DNA of 64,000 nucleotides, from NCBI RefSeq assembly GCF_012928505.1, contig NZ_JABBJN010000003.1, positions 173,267 through 237,266 on the forward strand, in the 5' to 3' direction. Under the pieces are notes generated by a model. That model saw only the letters and a list, made by a program, of their open reading frames with translations. It was not told the DNA's origin and ran no database searches. Source of the stretch: Achromobacter sp. Bel (GTDB taxonomy: Bacteria; Pseudomonadota; Gammaproteobacteria; Burkholderiales; Burkholderiaceae_B). The position numbers were made by a program, and so were the translations under genes. How positions within the stretch are numbered: the stretch's first letter is position 1; every line of letters starts with the position of its first letter. This document shows, piece after piece, positions 26,601 to 34,364 of this stretch.

Positions 26601-26849
26601 ATCATGGGTGTGGTGCCGCTGGTGCTGTCGTCTGGCGCCGGTTCGGAAATGCGCCATGCCATGGGGGTGGCCGTGTTCTTCGGGATGTTGGGCGTGACCT
26701 TGTTCGGCCTGTTCCTGACGCCGGTGTTCTACGTGCTGCTGCGTTCGCTGGGCGGCAAGCCGCTGCACTCGGCGGCCCCGCATGAAGCGCCGGAGTGCGC
26801 GCCGCACATCGACCCGCACGCACCGCCTGCCCCGCAGACTCACGCGTAA
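23634..26849 (+). CDS. RND efflux inner-membrane transporter (MexF/AxyF-like)
   Basis: The 1071-residue HAE1-family proton/drug antiporter has twelve membrane helices and two large periplasmic loops. It starts MNISKFFIDRPIFAGVLS, as MexF does, and has the family strings ISEYPEVVPPSVVVRAQYPG and PGANPKVIAETVASPLEES. The proton relay aspartates lie in TM4 (GIVVDDAIVVVENVER) and the partner lysine in TM10 (GLSAKNAILIVEFARE). It extrudes chemically varied drugs from periplasm and membrane; MexF homologues typically handle chloramphenicol, quinolones and trimethoprim. It is cotranscribed with the adaptor (27-base gap) and the channel (71-base gap). A His/Pro-rich tail ends the chain. Confidence 0.93.
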   Translation: MNISKFFIDRPIFAGVLSILVLLAGLLAMFQLPISEYPEVVPPSVVVRAQYPGANPKVIAETVASPLEESINGVEDMLYMQSQANSDGNLTLTVNFKLGVDPDKAQQLVQNRVSQALPRLPPDVQRLGVTTAKSSPTLTLVVHLISPNDRYDITYLRNYAILNVKDRLARITGVGEVTVWGSGNYSMRVWLDPQKVAQRGMTASEVVAAIREQNVQVAAGVIGASPTQGDVPLQLNVNARGRLQTEEEFRDIILKTSPDGAVTHLSDVARVELDAQEYGLRSLLDNKQAVGMGIMQSPGANALDVSSKVRAAMAELEQDFPPGVEYRIEYDPTQFVRSSIEAVVHTLLEAIALVVLVVILFLQTWRASIIPLLAVPVSIVGTFALLLVFGYSINALSLFGMVLAIGIVVDDAIVVVENVERNIAAGLSPRDATYRAMREVSGPIIAIALTLCAVFVPLAFMTGLTGQFYKQFAMTIAISTVISAFNSLTLSPALSALLLKSHHDKQDWLTRGMNRVFGRFFNWFNNMFGRASESYGSGVSGVIRRKAGAMGVYAVLVAATIGVSYLVPGGFVPAQDKQYLIGFTQLPNGASLDRTEAVIRRMSDIALKEPGVQSAIAFPGLSINGFTNSSSAGIVFVTLKPFGERKDAALSGNAIAASLNQKFATIQDSFIAVFPPPPVMGLGTLGGFKLQLEDRAALGYAELDKAKQAFLEKARQTPELGPSFSSYEINVPQLDVDLDRVKAKQLGVPVTEVFDTMQIYLGSMYVNDFNRFGRVFQVRAQADAPFRAHADDILQLKTRNAAGDMVPLSSLVTVKQTFGPEMVVRYNGYTAADINGGPAPGFSSDQAQAAAERVAAETLPRGVKFEWTDLTYQQILAGNAGLWVFPISVLLVFLVLAALYESLTLPLAVILIVPMSILAALTGVYLTGNDNNIFTQIGLMVLVGLSAKNAILIVEFARELEMSGRTPLEAAIEASRLRLRPILMTSIAFIMGVVPLVLSSGAGSEMRHAMGVAVFFGMLGVTLFGLFLTPVFYVLLRSLGGKPLHSAAPHEAPECAPHIDPHAPPAPQTHA

Positions 26850-26920
26850 GGCCGGCAGACAAAAGAGAAGCCAGCGCGTCCCGCCCAAGCAGGCGGGGCG
26901 CGCGTCAAAGAGATTTCATC

Positions 26921-28399
26921 ATGATCCAAAGACTGACCCGCGGTTCCGCCTTGCTTGCCGTCCTGCTCGTGCTGGCCGGCTGCGCGGTGGGCCCCACTTA
27001 CGAAAAGCCGTCTGCCGCCGCGCCGGCGGCATTCAAGGAAGCCGCCCTGCCCGCTTCCGAAGCCGGCACCTGGAAGCCCGCCGAACCGTCGGAAGACGCG
27101 CTGCGCGGCGCCTGGTGGAAGGTCTTCGGCGACGAAGGCCTGAACCAGCTGGAAGACGAAGCGCAACACGCCAACCAGAACCTGCAGGCCGCTGCCGCCC
27201 GCCTGGCGCAATCGCGCGCCCTGCAGCGCGAGGCCCGCGCCGGCTTCTTCCCCTCGCTGGATGCGGCCTTCGGCCCCAACCGCCAACGGCCGTCGGCCGT
27301 GTCGCAAGGCCTGCCGGACGGCACGTCCACCAACCCGGTGACGACGTGGCGCGCCCAAGGCGCGGTATCGTATGAAGCCGACCTGTTCGGCCGCGTGGCG
27401 TCCACCGCCGACGCCGCCACCGCCGACGCCCAGCAAAGCGAGGCCCTGTACCGGTCGGTGCTGCTGGCCCTGCAGGCCGACGTGGCCACCACGTACTTCC
27501 TGGTGCGTGAGCAGGACGCGGAATCGCAGCTGTATAACCAGACGGTCAAGCTGCGCACGGACACCCTGCAACTGATCCAGCGCCGTTACGACGCCGGCGA
27601 CATCAGCGAACTGGACCTGGCCCGCGCCAAGGCGGAACTGGCGTCCGCGCAATCGGAAGCACTTGGCATCGACCGCCGCCGTGCCACGACCGAACACGCG
27701 TTGGCCGTGCTGCTGGGCCGCGCCCCGTCCGACTTCACGATGCCGCCGCAGCCGATCCAGAAGGTCGCACTGTCGATCCCCGCCGGCTTGCCGTCGACGC
27801 TGCTTGAACGCCGCCCCGACATCGCCGCCGCGGAACGCGCCATGGCCGCCGCCAACTCGCGCGTCGGCGCGGCCAAGTCCGCGTTCTTCCCGCGCCTGGA
27901 CATCACCGGGGCGTTTGGCTACGAGTCGTCCGACCTGGGCAACCTGTTCCAGTGGTCCAGCCGCACCTTCCTGCTGGGCCCGCTGGTCGGCGCCGCGCTG
28001 TCGATGCCCATCTTCGACGGCGGCCGTCGCCAGGCCGGCCTGGACCGCGCCCGCGCCGTCTACGAGGAAGACGTCGCCGTCTACCGCCAAACCGTGCTGA
28101 ACGCCTTCCGCGAAGTCGAAGACAACCTGGCCAACCTGCGCATCCTGGCAGACCAGACCAAGGCCCAGGACGCCGCCGTCGAAGCCTCGGCCCGCGCCGC
28201 CAAGCTGTCGCACACGCAATACCGCGAAGGGTCGATCAGCTACCTCGACGTGATCGAAGCCGACCGCAGCGTCCTGCTGCAACAACGCGTGGCCGTGCAG
28301 CTAAGCGGCGAACAGGCACGCTCGGCAGTCGGCCTGATCCGCGCCATCGGCGGCGGCTGGGAAAACCCCGTCCCGCCGGAAGCGGTAGCAGCCAAGTAG
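26921..28399 (+). CDS. RND efflux outer-membrane channel lipoprotein (OprN/OprM-like)
   Basis: The 492-residue outer-membrane factor has a lipoprotein signal ending in VLAGC (Cys21). CAVGPTYEKPSAAAP just after it is the OMF start motif. Two TolC/OEP repeats follow at about 75-270 and 290-480, with PTTYFLVR-like helices, ISELDLARAKAEL, ERRPDIAAAERAM and a C-terminal YREGSISYLDVIEADRS. It trimerises to form the exit duct of the pump. ATG 26921 is preceded by an AAAGAGA ribosome site. The operon ends here, and the gene is followed by a composite palindromic repeat before a convergent gene. Confidence 0.92.
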   Translation: MIQRLTRGSALLAVLLVLAGCAVGPTYEKPSAAAPAAFKEAALPASEAGTWKPAEPSEDALRGAWWKVFGDEGLNQLEDEAQHANQNLQAAAARLAQSRALQREARAGFFPSLDAAFGPNRQRPSAVSQGLPDGTSTNPVTTWRAQGAVSYEADLFGRVASTADAATADAQQSEALYRSVLLALQADVATTYFLVREQDAESQLYNQTVKLRTDTLQLIQRRYDAGDISELDLARAKAELASAQSEALGIDRRRATTEHALAVLLGRAPSDFTMPPQPIQKVALSIPAGLPSTLLERRPDIAAAERAMAAANSRVGAAKSAFFPRLDITGAFGYESSDLGNLFQWSSRTFLLGPLVGAALSMPIFDGGRRQAGLDRARAVYEEDVAVYRQTVLNAFREVEDNLANLRILADQTKAQDAAVEASARAAKLSHTQYREGSISYLDVIEADRSVLLQQRVAVQLSGEQARSAVGLIRAIGGGWENPVPPEAVAAK

Positions 28400-28458
28400 G
28401 ACGGGTGTAGCGCGCGACAGCCCCCCGGACCGCACCCACACGCGCAGCGTCACCCGCG

Positions 28459-28525
28459 GACGCAAGACACCGCGTAAGCCCCCGAAGGCCGCCCGCGCGG
28501 CCGGCCGGGCGGCGGGCCCCGCAAG
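28459..28525 (+). repeat. REP-like hairpin element (alpha 2)
   Basis: It reads GACGCAAGACACCGCGTAAG, then GGCCGC-CCGC-GCGGCC with an imperfect outer stem, then a GGGCCCCGCAAG tail. It is nearly identical over its first 20 bases to the copy at 38205. It lies 80 bases before palindrome C. Confidence 0.8.
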
Positions 28526-28605
28526 CCCCTCCACCCCACCCCGCCGGTACCAGGAACCGCAAGCACCCCGCTCTCCCCGGCAATCAGTAGATGGCAGCTG
28601 ACCGA

Positions 28606-28770
28606 GCCCGGCGCGGCGGTGGCCTGCGGTGCGCGGGGAGTCGATGCGCCCGAGGGAATCTGAAGGCAGTTGCCGCAGGCAACAACGAAGATGACGCAGG
28701 GGCAGTCCGGAGCGAAGGCTCCGGACCGCAATCGTTGACCCGCGCACCGCAGGCCACCGCCGCGCCGGGC
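28606..28770 (+). repeat. large cored palindrome, copy C (beta element)
   Basis: Perfect 32-bp arms (28606-28637 and 28739-28770) flank a 101-base core. The core has GCCCGAGGGAATCTGAAGG, an inner hairpin GTTGCC-GCA-GGCAAC, ACGAAGATGACG, and the GTCCGGAGC/GCTCCGGAC hairpin, ending CGCAATCGTTGA. It ends 18 bases before the stop codon of the convergent membrane-protein gene, downstream of the efflux operon. Confidence 0.9.
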
Positions 28771-28788
28771 GCCTCAAGAACCCAAAAC

Positions 28789-29334
28789 CTATCTCCGAAG
28801 ATCCAGATACCGCCTCGCCACCCGATACCCCACAAACACAAAAAACCCCCCACTATTGGCCACCAGCCAAGCCCCCAACCCGCCCAGCAACGCCACGACA
28901 GGCCCCACCGCCCTCACATCCCCCTGCGTCCAGGCGATCACGCCCAGACCGCCCACCACCACCAACCCGATCGCCAGCCACTTCACGATCACCAGCCCCG
29001 CCGACCGTCCCGCCATCAGCATCACTACCGCGATCGACAAGGCCAGCGCTGTCCCCGCGCACACCGCCACCAGCGCAAACGCCGCCCAGGCCGAGCCCAC
29101 GGCGCGCAGCACCAGGCTAAGCACTTCGATGCCGACGCCCAACCCGCCCGTCATCACCAGCACCGACAACGCCAACGGCGACCACATCCCCGGCGGGATC
29201 CGCCGGGCGTCCATATCCGCCACGAACCGATGCATGGCCACGGACGCGGACGGGTCCGGGCTTCCGGCCAACGCCGCCTCCACCCGGCGGCACTGCGCGA
29301 TCAACGCATTCAGGCCCGCGCCGGAGGATGGCAT
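28789..29334 (-). CDS. small hypothetical membrane protein coupled to a LysR gene
   Basis: The 181-residue protein has a soluble N-terminal part (about 1-45, with FVADMDARRIPPG) and four hydrophobic segments (about 48-70, 75-97, 103-125 and 135-165), ending in a basic tail. I do not recognise the family. ATG 29334 overlaps the LysR stop codon in TGATG, so the two genes are probably translationally coupled. The shared operon suggests a link to aromatic-acid metabolism, but nothing in the protein shows it. A longer in-frame extension exists upstream but lies inside the LysR gene in another frame. Confidence 0.6.
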   Translation of the reverse strand: MPSSGAGLNALIAQCRRVEAALAGSPDPSASVAMHRFVADMDARRIPPGMWSPLALSVLVMTGGLGVGIEVLSLVLRAVGSAWAAFALVAVCAGTALALSIAVVMLMAGRSAGLVIVKWLAIGLVVVGGLGVIAWTQGDVRAVGPVVALLGGLGAWLVANSGGFFVFVGYRVARRYLDLRR

Positions 29335-30269
29335 CACAGCCTCGTCACGCCCGGCGCATGTTCCGCCACCGTATTGCGCAAAGACGCCATCGCTTCCTGC
29401 ACCGCCAGCGGTCTGAAGGCGTCTTCGCGCCAATACATCGCCACGGAACCGAAGCCGGAAAGCCGTACCGGGATGATCTGCATCGCCCGCATCTGCGAAA
29501 ACCGCAGCGCCGCGCGGTGCGAAGCCACGCCGATCATGTCGCTGTTGTTGATCAACGTAAGATTGATCGTCACTGAATTCGATTCGACGTGATCCGGCGG
29601 CGGCGCCTGCCCTGCGGCCGCCAGCGCGGCGTCCACCGCATTGCGGATGGGCGTGCCCTTGGGCCACAGGATCCAGCGGTACGACAGCAGGTCCTGCCAG
29701 GTGGGCTGCTCGATCGCGAACAAGGGGTGCCGCGGACGCGCCACCAGATGAATGGGTTCCAGATACAGTGCCTCGAAGCGGATCGCCGGGTCGTGATGTT
29801 CAGGCGCCGAGCGGCCCACCACGATGTCCAGGTCGCCTTGCGCCAGTTGCGCCAGGAGGCGGTCCGTCGTGCCTTCGACCAGCTTCACACGCGCCTGCGG
29901 CATCCGCTCCAGCAGCTTCATCACCGCCAACGGCACCGTGTCGGACGCCGACGCGCCCGACGCCCCGATCACCACCCGGCCGCCACCGCCTTCACGCAAC
30001 GCGGCCATGTCGGCGCTGGCGCGGTCCAGCTGCGACTCGACCCGCTGGGCATGGGCGATCAGCACGTCGCCGTGCGGGGTGGGACGCAGGCCGCGCGCAT
30101 GGCGCTCGAACAGCGGCAGGCCGATATCGTCTTCCAGGTCTTTCAGCCATTTGGACAGGCCCGGCTGCGTGGTGTTGAGCATCGCGGCCGAATGGCTGAT
30201 GTTGCGGGTCTGCGCCAGGCTCAGCAGCATTTTCAGATTGCGCAGCCGCAGGCGGTGGGTCCAGTCCAT
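29334..30269 (-). CDS. LysR-family regulator of the gentisate operon (GbpR/CbbR-like)
   Basis: The 311-residue protein starts MDWTHRLRLRNLKMLLSLAQ, with its helix-turn-helix at about 5-65 (ISHSAAMLNTTQPGLSKWLKDLE), which resembles the GbpR group. The co-inducer domain spans about 92-295. The frame is open to 30452, but ATG 30269 starts exactly at the conserved helix. It is divergent from gentisate dioxygenase with a 182-base shared control region, so it most likely activates that operon in response to gentisate or a hydroxybenzoate (inference from position). Confidence 0.87.
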   Translation of the reverse strand: MDWTHRLRLRNLKMLLSLAQTRNISHSAAMLNTTQPGLSKWLKDLEDDIGLPLFERHARGLRPTPHGDVLIAHAQRVESQLDRASADMAALREGGGGRVVIGASGASASDTVPLAVMKLLERMPQARVKLVEGTTDRLLAQLAQGDLDIVVGRSAPEHHDPAIRFEALYLEPIHLVARPRHPLFAIEQPTWQDLLSYRWILWPKGTPIRNAVDAALAAAGQAPPPDHVESNSVTINLTLINNSDMIGVASHRAALRFSQMRAMQIIPVRLSGFGSVAMYWREDAFRPLAVQEAMASLRNTVAEHAPGVTRL

Positions 30270-30310
30270 GCGCGCCCTCGTCGGATGGAGATTGTCTCGT
30301 ATGTATATTG

Positions 30311-30329
30311 TTATTCGTATGGATAATAA
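30311..30329. promoter_or_regulatory. candidate LysR binding site in the gentisate promoter region
   Basis: TTATTCGTATGGATAATAA contains inverted TTATT/AATAA arms and lies in a 60-base AT-rich block, about 120 bases before the dioxygenase start and 42 bases before the LysR start. Size and placement fit a LysR recognition site. The exact register is uncertain. Confidence 0.4.
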
Positions 30330-30451
30330 GATAATTTCATTATTAAACACATAGCTGCTTACGCATAATCGTCTCCATATCCGGACCAGCCGCGAACCAC
30401 GCGGCGGCCACCCGTAGAAGCCGGCATCAGCCGGACATACTGGAGACAACA

Positions 30452-31528
30452 ATGCCCGACGGCCACACCGCCGGCGCCGATCAGGCTGCTGACCGCAGCG
30501 CTGATCGCGCTGCCTATTACGCGCGCATCGCCAAAAAGCACATGGCTCCCCTGTGGGAGTCCTTGCACAATCTGGTGCCCCGCCAGCCCGCCCCGCGCTG
30601 CGTTGCCGCCCTCTGGAAGTACGACGACGTGCGCGACGACGTCATGGCGTCCGGCTCGCTGATCACCGCCGAAGAAGCCGTGCGCCGCGTCCTGATCCTG
30701 GAGAATCCGGGCCTGCCCGGCCAGGCGAGCATCACGCAAAGCCTGTACGCGGGCCTGCAATTGATCCTGCCTGGCGAGATCGCGCCCAGCCACCGCCACA
30801 CGCAGTCGGCGCTGCGCTTCATCGTCGAAGGCCGGGGCGCCTACACGGCGGTAAACGGCGAGCGCACCACCATGCACCCGGGCGACTTCATCATCACGCC
30901 GTCCTGGACCTGGCACGACCACGGCAACGCGGAAACCGCCGAAGGCGGCGAACCCGTCGTGTGGCTGGACGGCCTGGACATCCCGCTGCTGCGGTTCCTG
31001 GACGCCGGCTTCGCCGAAAACTATCCCCAGGCCACCCAACCCGTCACGCGGCCCGAGGGCGACAGCATGGCGCGCTTCGGACACAACATGGCGCCCGTGC
31101 GCCACAAAACCACCAGCGGCACGTCGCCCATCTTCAACTACCCCTACGAACGCAGCCGCGAGGCGCTGGACGCGCTGTACCGGCACGGTGAACTGGACCC
31201 CTGGGACGGCGTGAAGCTGCGCTACCTGAACCCCGCCACGGGCGGCTACCCCATGCCGACGATGGCGACGTTCATGCAATTGCTGCCCGCCGGTTTCCAG
31301 GGCAAGACCCACCGCAGTACCGATTCCACGGTCTACAGCGTGGTGGAAGGCCGCGGCACGGCGCGTATCGGCGACCAGGAATTTCACTTCGGCCCGCGCG
31401 ACATCTTCGTGGCGCCGTCCTGGCTTCCCGTGCAACTGGCCGCGCTGGAAGACGCCACGCTATTCAGCTATTCGGACCGCCCGGTCCAGGACGCGCTGGG
31501 CCTGTGGCGCGAAGAACGCGTCGCCTGA
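30452..31528 (+). CDS. gentisate 1,2-dioxygenase
   Basis: This enzyme cleaves the ring of gentisate (2,5-dihydroxybenzoate) with O2 to give maleylpyruvate. The 358-residue bicupin has its iron site in the first cupin: His114 and His116 in SHRHTQ and His155 in TWHDH. Their 39-residue spacing fits characterised gentisate dioxygenases. [18 protein letters not shown] and [12 protein letters not shown] are the cupin motifs. The second cupin is at about 270-345 ([20 protein letters not shown]) and lacks a full metal triad, as expected. It is the first gene of the operon, and the next two genes complete the central gentisate pathway. Confidence 0.93.
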   Translation: MPDGHTAGADQAADRSADRAAYYARIAKKHMAPLWESLHNLVPRQPAPRCVAALWKYDDVRDDVMASGSLITAEEAVRRVLILENPGLPGQASITQSLYAGLQLILPGEIAPSHRHTQSALRFIVEGRGAYTAVNGERTTMHPGDFIITPSWTWHDHGNAETAEGGEPVVWLDGLDIPLLRFLDAGFAENYPQATQPVTRPEGDSMARFGHNMAPVRHKTTSGTSPIFNYPYERSREALDALYRHGELDPWDGVKLRYLNPATGGYPMPTMATFMQLLPAGFQGKTHRSTDSTVYSVVEGRGTARIGDQEFHFGPRDIFVAPSWLPVQLAALEDATLFSYSDRPVQDALGLWREERVA

Positions 31529-31583
31529 CCCGGCGCCCGCACCCGTTCGTCTTTCTTTCCCCTCCGTATCCCAAGGGTGATCC

Positions 31584-32282
31584 ATGCCTTTCGTATTTGC
31601 TCCAGCCGCTCCGGTCGCCGTGCCCGTCGCCGGCAGCCAGGATGCCTTCCCCGTCCGCCGCGTGTACTGCGTGGGCCGGAACTATGCCGCCCACGCCCGT
31701 GAAATGGGCTTCGACCCCGACCGCGAACCGCCCTTCTTCTTCTGCAAGCCCGCGGACGCGATCATGCCGGTCGCCGACGGCCAGACGCTGGACCTGCCGT
31801 ACCCGCCCGAGACTGCCAACCTGCATTACGAGATCGAACTGGTCGCGGCCATCGGCAAGGGCGGCGCCAATATCGCGGTGGACGACGCGCCGACACACGT
31901 CTGGGGCTATGCCGTGGGCCTGGACATGACGCGGCGCGACCTGCAGATGAAGATGCGCCAAGCCGGCCGCCCGTGGGAACTGGGCAAGGCCTTCGACCAG
32001 AGCGCGCCCATCGGCCCGCTGCACCCTGCCGGGTCCGTCCCTGGCATCGGCCAGGCCGCCATCTGGCTGCAGGTCAACGGCGTCGACAAGCAACGCAGCG
32101 ATATCGGCAAGCTGATCTGGTCCATCGCCGAAACCATCTCCTACCTGTCCAGGTATTTCCGCCTGGAAGCGGGCGACCTGATCTACACCGGCACGCCCGA
32201 GGGCGTGGGGCCCGTGGTGCGCGGCGACACCATGGTCGGCGGTGTCGATGGCCTGGGCACGCTCAGCGTGCGCATGGTCTGA
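31584..32282 (+). CDS. fumarylacetoacetate hydrolase family protein, probable fumarylpyruvate hydrolase
   Basis: The 232-residue FAH-fold enzyme likely hydrolyses fumarylpyruvate to fumarate and pyruvate, the last step of gentisate breakdown. RRVYCVGRNYAAHAREMG is the family start. YEIELVAAIGKGG carries the metal-binding glutamates and YAVGLDMTRRDLQ the aspartate. FRLEAGDLIYTGTPEGVGPV is the C-terminal signature. Length matches NagK-type hydrolases rather than the larger FAH enzymes. The neighbours (gentisate dioxygenase upstream, GST-type isomerase 16 bases downstream) support fumarylpyruvate over fumarylacetoacetate. Confidence 0.9.
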   Translation: MPFVFAPAAPVAVPVAGSQDAFPVRRVYCVGRNYAAHAREMGFDPDREPPFFFCKPADAIMPVADGQTLDLPYPPETANLHYEIELVAAIGKGGANIAVDDAPTHVWGYAVGLDMTRRDLQMKMRQAGRPWELGKAFDQSAPIGPLHPAGSVPGIGQAAIWLQVNGVDKQRSDIGKLIWSIAETISYLSRYFRLEAGDLIYTGTPEGVGPVVRGDTMVGGVDGLGTLSVRMV

Positions 32283-32298
32283 CCTTCCAGGAACCCGT

Positions 32299-32937
32299 AT
32301 GCAACTCCACAGCTTCTTCAATAGCTCCACGTCCTACCGCGTACGCATCGCGCTCGCGCTCAAGGACCTGCCCTACGAATACCTGCCCGTGAACCTGCGC
32401 AAGCAGGAGCAGCGCGCCGCCGGCTATGTGGCACGGAACCCGTCCGCCGGCGTGCCGCTGCTGATCGATGGCGACACGCAGTTGTCGCAATCGCTCGCCA
32501 TCGTCGACTACCTGGATGCCACGCATCCCGAGCCCCGCCTGATTCCGGCCGATACGCTGGCGCGCGCCCGCGTGCTGGAGCTGTCCGACGCCATTTCCTG
32601 CGACATCCATCCCGTCAACAACATGCGCATCCTGCGGTATCTGCAGGACGTGCTGGGCGCGACCGAGGAACAAAAGACCGCCTGGTACCACCACTGGATC
32701 CGCGAGGGCCTGAGCGCCGTCGAGGAACTGCTGGCGCGCCACGGACATGGCCCGTATTGCTTCGGCGACGCGCCCACGCTGGCCGATTGCTGCCTGGTGC
32801 CGCAAGTGGCCAACGCGCAGCGGATGGGCTGCGACCTGTCCGCCTACCCGCGCATTCTGCGGATCTTCGACCACTGCAACGCGCAGCCCGCGTTCCAGGC
32901 CGCCGCGCCCGCGCGCCAGCCCGACTACACCCAATGA
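32299..32937 (+). CDS. zeta-class GST, probable maleylpyruvate isomerase
   Basis: The 212-residue protein of the MaiA/NagL family isomerises maleylpyruvate to fumarylpyruvate, normally with glutathione. The zeta-class active-site motif SSTSYRVRIAL is at 9-19, followed by LKDLPYEYLPVNL. GVPLLIDGD and LSQSLAIVDYLD form the glutathione site, and the C-terminal helical domain has CFGDAPTLADCCLVPQ. The family also includes maleylacetoacetate isomerases; the adjacent gentisate dioxygenase favours maleylpyruvate. ATG 32299 follows AGGA closely, and the stop codon overlaps the next start in ATGA. Confidence 0.9.
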   Translation: MQLHSFFNSSTSYRVRIALALKDLPYEYLPVNLRKQEQRAAGYVARNPSAGVPLLIDGDTQLSQSLAIVDYLDATHPEPRLIPADTLARARVLELSDAISCDIHPVNNMRILRYLQDVLGATEEQKTAWYHHWIREGLSAVEELLARHGHGPYCFGDAPTLADCCLVPQVANAQRMGCDLSAYPRILRIFDHCNAQPAFQAAAPARQPDYTQ

Positions 32938-33323
32938 CGACGCCCATGCAAGAACCCGACACCCACGGCGCGCCGCTGCGCGAATACACCGATCCGGCTT
33001 ATCGGCCCCTGTGCGCCAACCTGGCCGACGTACGCGCCAATATCGACCGGCTGGACGACGAGATCGTGCGCCTGATCGCCGAGCGCGCCATGTACGTCAA
33101 GGACGCGGCGCGGTTCAAGCGCGACGCCTTCCAGGTGAGTGCGCCCGCGCGCCAGGCCCAGGTGTTCGACAAAGCCCGCGCGCTGGCCGAACGGCATAAC
33201 CGGGGCTTCGCCAATCTTGAGCAGGTGGTGGACGCTACCTACCGGGCGATGGTCGCTGCCTTCATCGCCAACGAGCAAACCTATTTCGCCACCATGAAAG
33301 ACGTGGGAGACACGCATGAATAA
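32934..33323 (+). CDS. AroQ-fold chorismate mutase/isochorismate-pyruvate lyase (PchB-like)
   Basis: The 129-residue helical protein resembles PchB, which converts isochorismate to salicylate and pyruvate and weakly acts as chorismate mutase. The spacing of the catalytic residues agrees with PchB from memory: Arg34 in ADVRANID, Arg51 in AERAMYV, Lys62 in ARFK and Gln115 in NEQTYF. RAMYVKDAARFK and VSAPARQAQVF mirror the PchB active-site loop. A 25-residue N-terminal extension precedes the fold. It overlaps the isomerase gene (ATGA) and the next gene by eight bases, so it is tightly coupled to gentisate breakdown. A second in-frame ATG at 32946 is possible. Its role in this operon is not obvious. 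Confidence 0.82.
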   Translation: MTTPMQEPDTHGAPLREYTDPAYRPLCANLADVRANIDRLDDEIVRLIAERAMYVKDAARFKRDAFQVSAPARQAQVFDKARALAERHNRGFANLEQVVDATYRAMVAAFIANEQTYFATMKDVGDTHE

Positions 33324-34320
33324 GTCCCGTCCGCTGACGCTGGCCCGCCACGCCGCAGCGCGCGCCCTGATGCTGGCGCTGGCCGCCGCCGCACCGCTAT
33401 CGGCAGCCCAGGCCGCCGATGCCTGGCCCACGCAACCGCTCAAGGCCATCGTGCCCTTCGGGCCCGGCTCCAGCCCCGACCAGGTCGCCCGCATCGTCGG
33501 CGAAAAGGCCGGCGCCATCCTGGGCCAGACCATCGTCATTGAAAACAAGCCGGGCGCCAGCGGCAACATCGGCACCTTCGCCATCGCCAACGCCAAACCC
33601 GACGGCTATACCTTCGGCGTATCCATCACCGGTCCGCTGGTGAACAACACGCTGCTGTTCGATAAGCTGCCGTACGCACCCGCGACCGACCTGTCGCCGC
33701 TGACGCTGGCCGTGCACCAACCCAACGTGCTGGTCGTGCCGGCATCCGCCGGCATCGGCAATGTCGGCCAATTGCTGGATGCGCTGAAGCGGAACCCGGA
33801 CAAGTACAACTTCCCGTCACCCGGCGCAGGCACCGTATCGCACCTTGCCGTCGAGCTGCTGCTGCAGCAGATCGGCGCGCGCGCCACGCATGTGCCTTAC
33901 CCCTCGTCGCCCGCCGCGCTGACCTCGTTGCTGTCGGGCGATACGCAATTCGCAGCACTGCCCCCGATCGCTGTCATGCCGATGGTCAAGGACGGGCGGC
34001 TGAAGGCCTTGGCCGTCACCTCGTCCAAGCGTTCCGCGCTGCTGCCGGACATCCCGACCTTGGCCGAAGTCGGCGTGCCGGGCATCGAGGGATCCGCGTG
34101 GATCGGCTTCGTCGTGTCGTCCAAGGTGCCCGCCGATATCCAGAAGAAGCTGTCCGATGCGCTGATCCAGGCGATCCACGACCCGGACGTCACCAAGCGG
34201 CTGCAAGCCCAATTCATGGACCCTGTCGGCGGCACGCCCGCGGAGTTCCGCGCCTACATGGACGAGGAACTCAAGCGCTGGGAGCCCCTGATCAAGAAAC
34301 TGGGCATCAAGGGCCAGTGA
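33316..34320 (+). CDS. Bug-family (TctC-like) periplasmic binding protein
   Basis: The 334-residue protein has a Sec signal (ALMLALAAAAPLSAAQA, cleavage before ADAWP). The Bug motifs follow: WPTQPLKAIVPFGPGSSPDQVAR, VIENKPGASGNIG, ATHVPYPSSPAAL and the C-terminal FRAYMDEELKRWEPLIKKLGI. Bug proteins bind organic or aromatic acids; some feed a TctAB permease and many are orphan binding or signalling proteins. No TctA or TctB gene is present here. Its place in the gentisate operon suggests a hydroxybenzoate-type ligand (inference). Its start lies within the end of the chorismate-mutase-like gene. Confidence 0.9.
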   Translation: MNKSRPLTLARHAAARALMLALAAAAPLSAAQAADAWPTQPLKAIVPFGPGSSPDQVARIVGEKAGAILGQTIVIENKPGASGNIGTFAIANAKPDGYTFGVSITGPLVNNTLLFDKLPYAPATDLSPLTLAVHQPNVLVVPASAGIGNVGQLLDALKRNPDKYNFPSPGAGTVSHLAVELLLQQIGARATHVPYPSSPAALTSLLSGDTQFAALPPIAVMPMVKDGRLKALAVTSSKRSALLPDIPTLAEVGVPGIEGSAWIGFVVSSKVPADIQKKLSDALIQAIHDPDVTKRLQAQFMDPVGGTPAEFRAYMDEELKRWEPLIKKLGIKGQ

Positions 34321-34364
34321 CGCGCCAGCCAAGCAAGCGACGCATGACAAGCAAGGAAAATCAG

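Noticed and set aside
22410..28399. Assigning the pump as MexAB-OprM/AcrAB type
   Set aside because: The transporter and adaptor sequences (NISKFFIDRPIFAG start, DWQRYSGRLEAIDRVDIRP region) and the divergent LysR gene match the MexEF/BpeEF branch. A TetR neighbour, usual for AcrAB/MexCD types, is missing.
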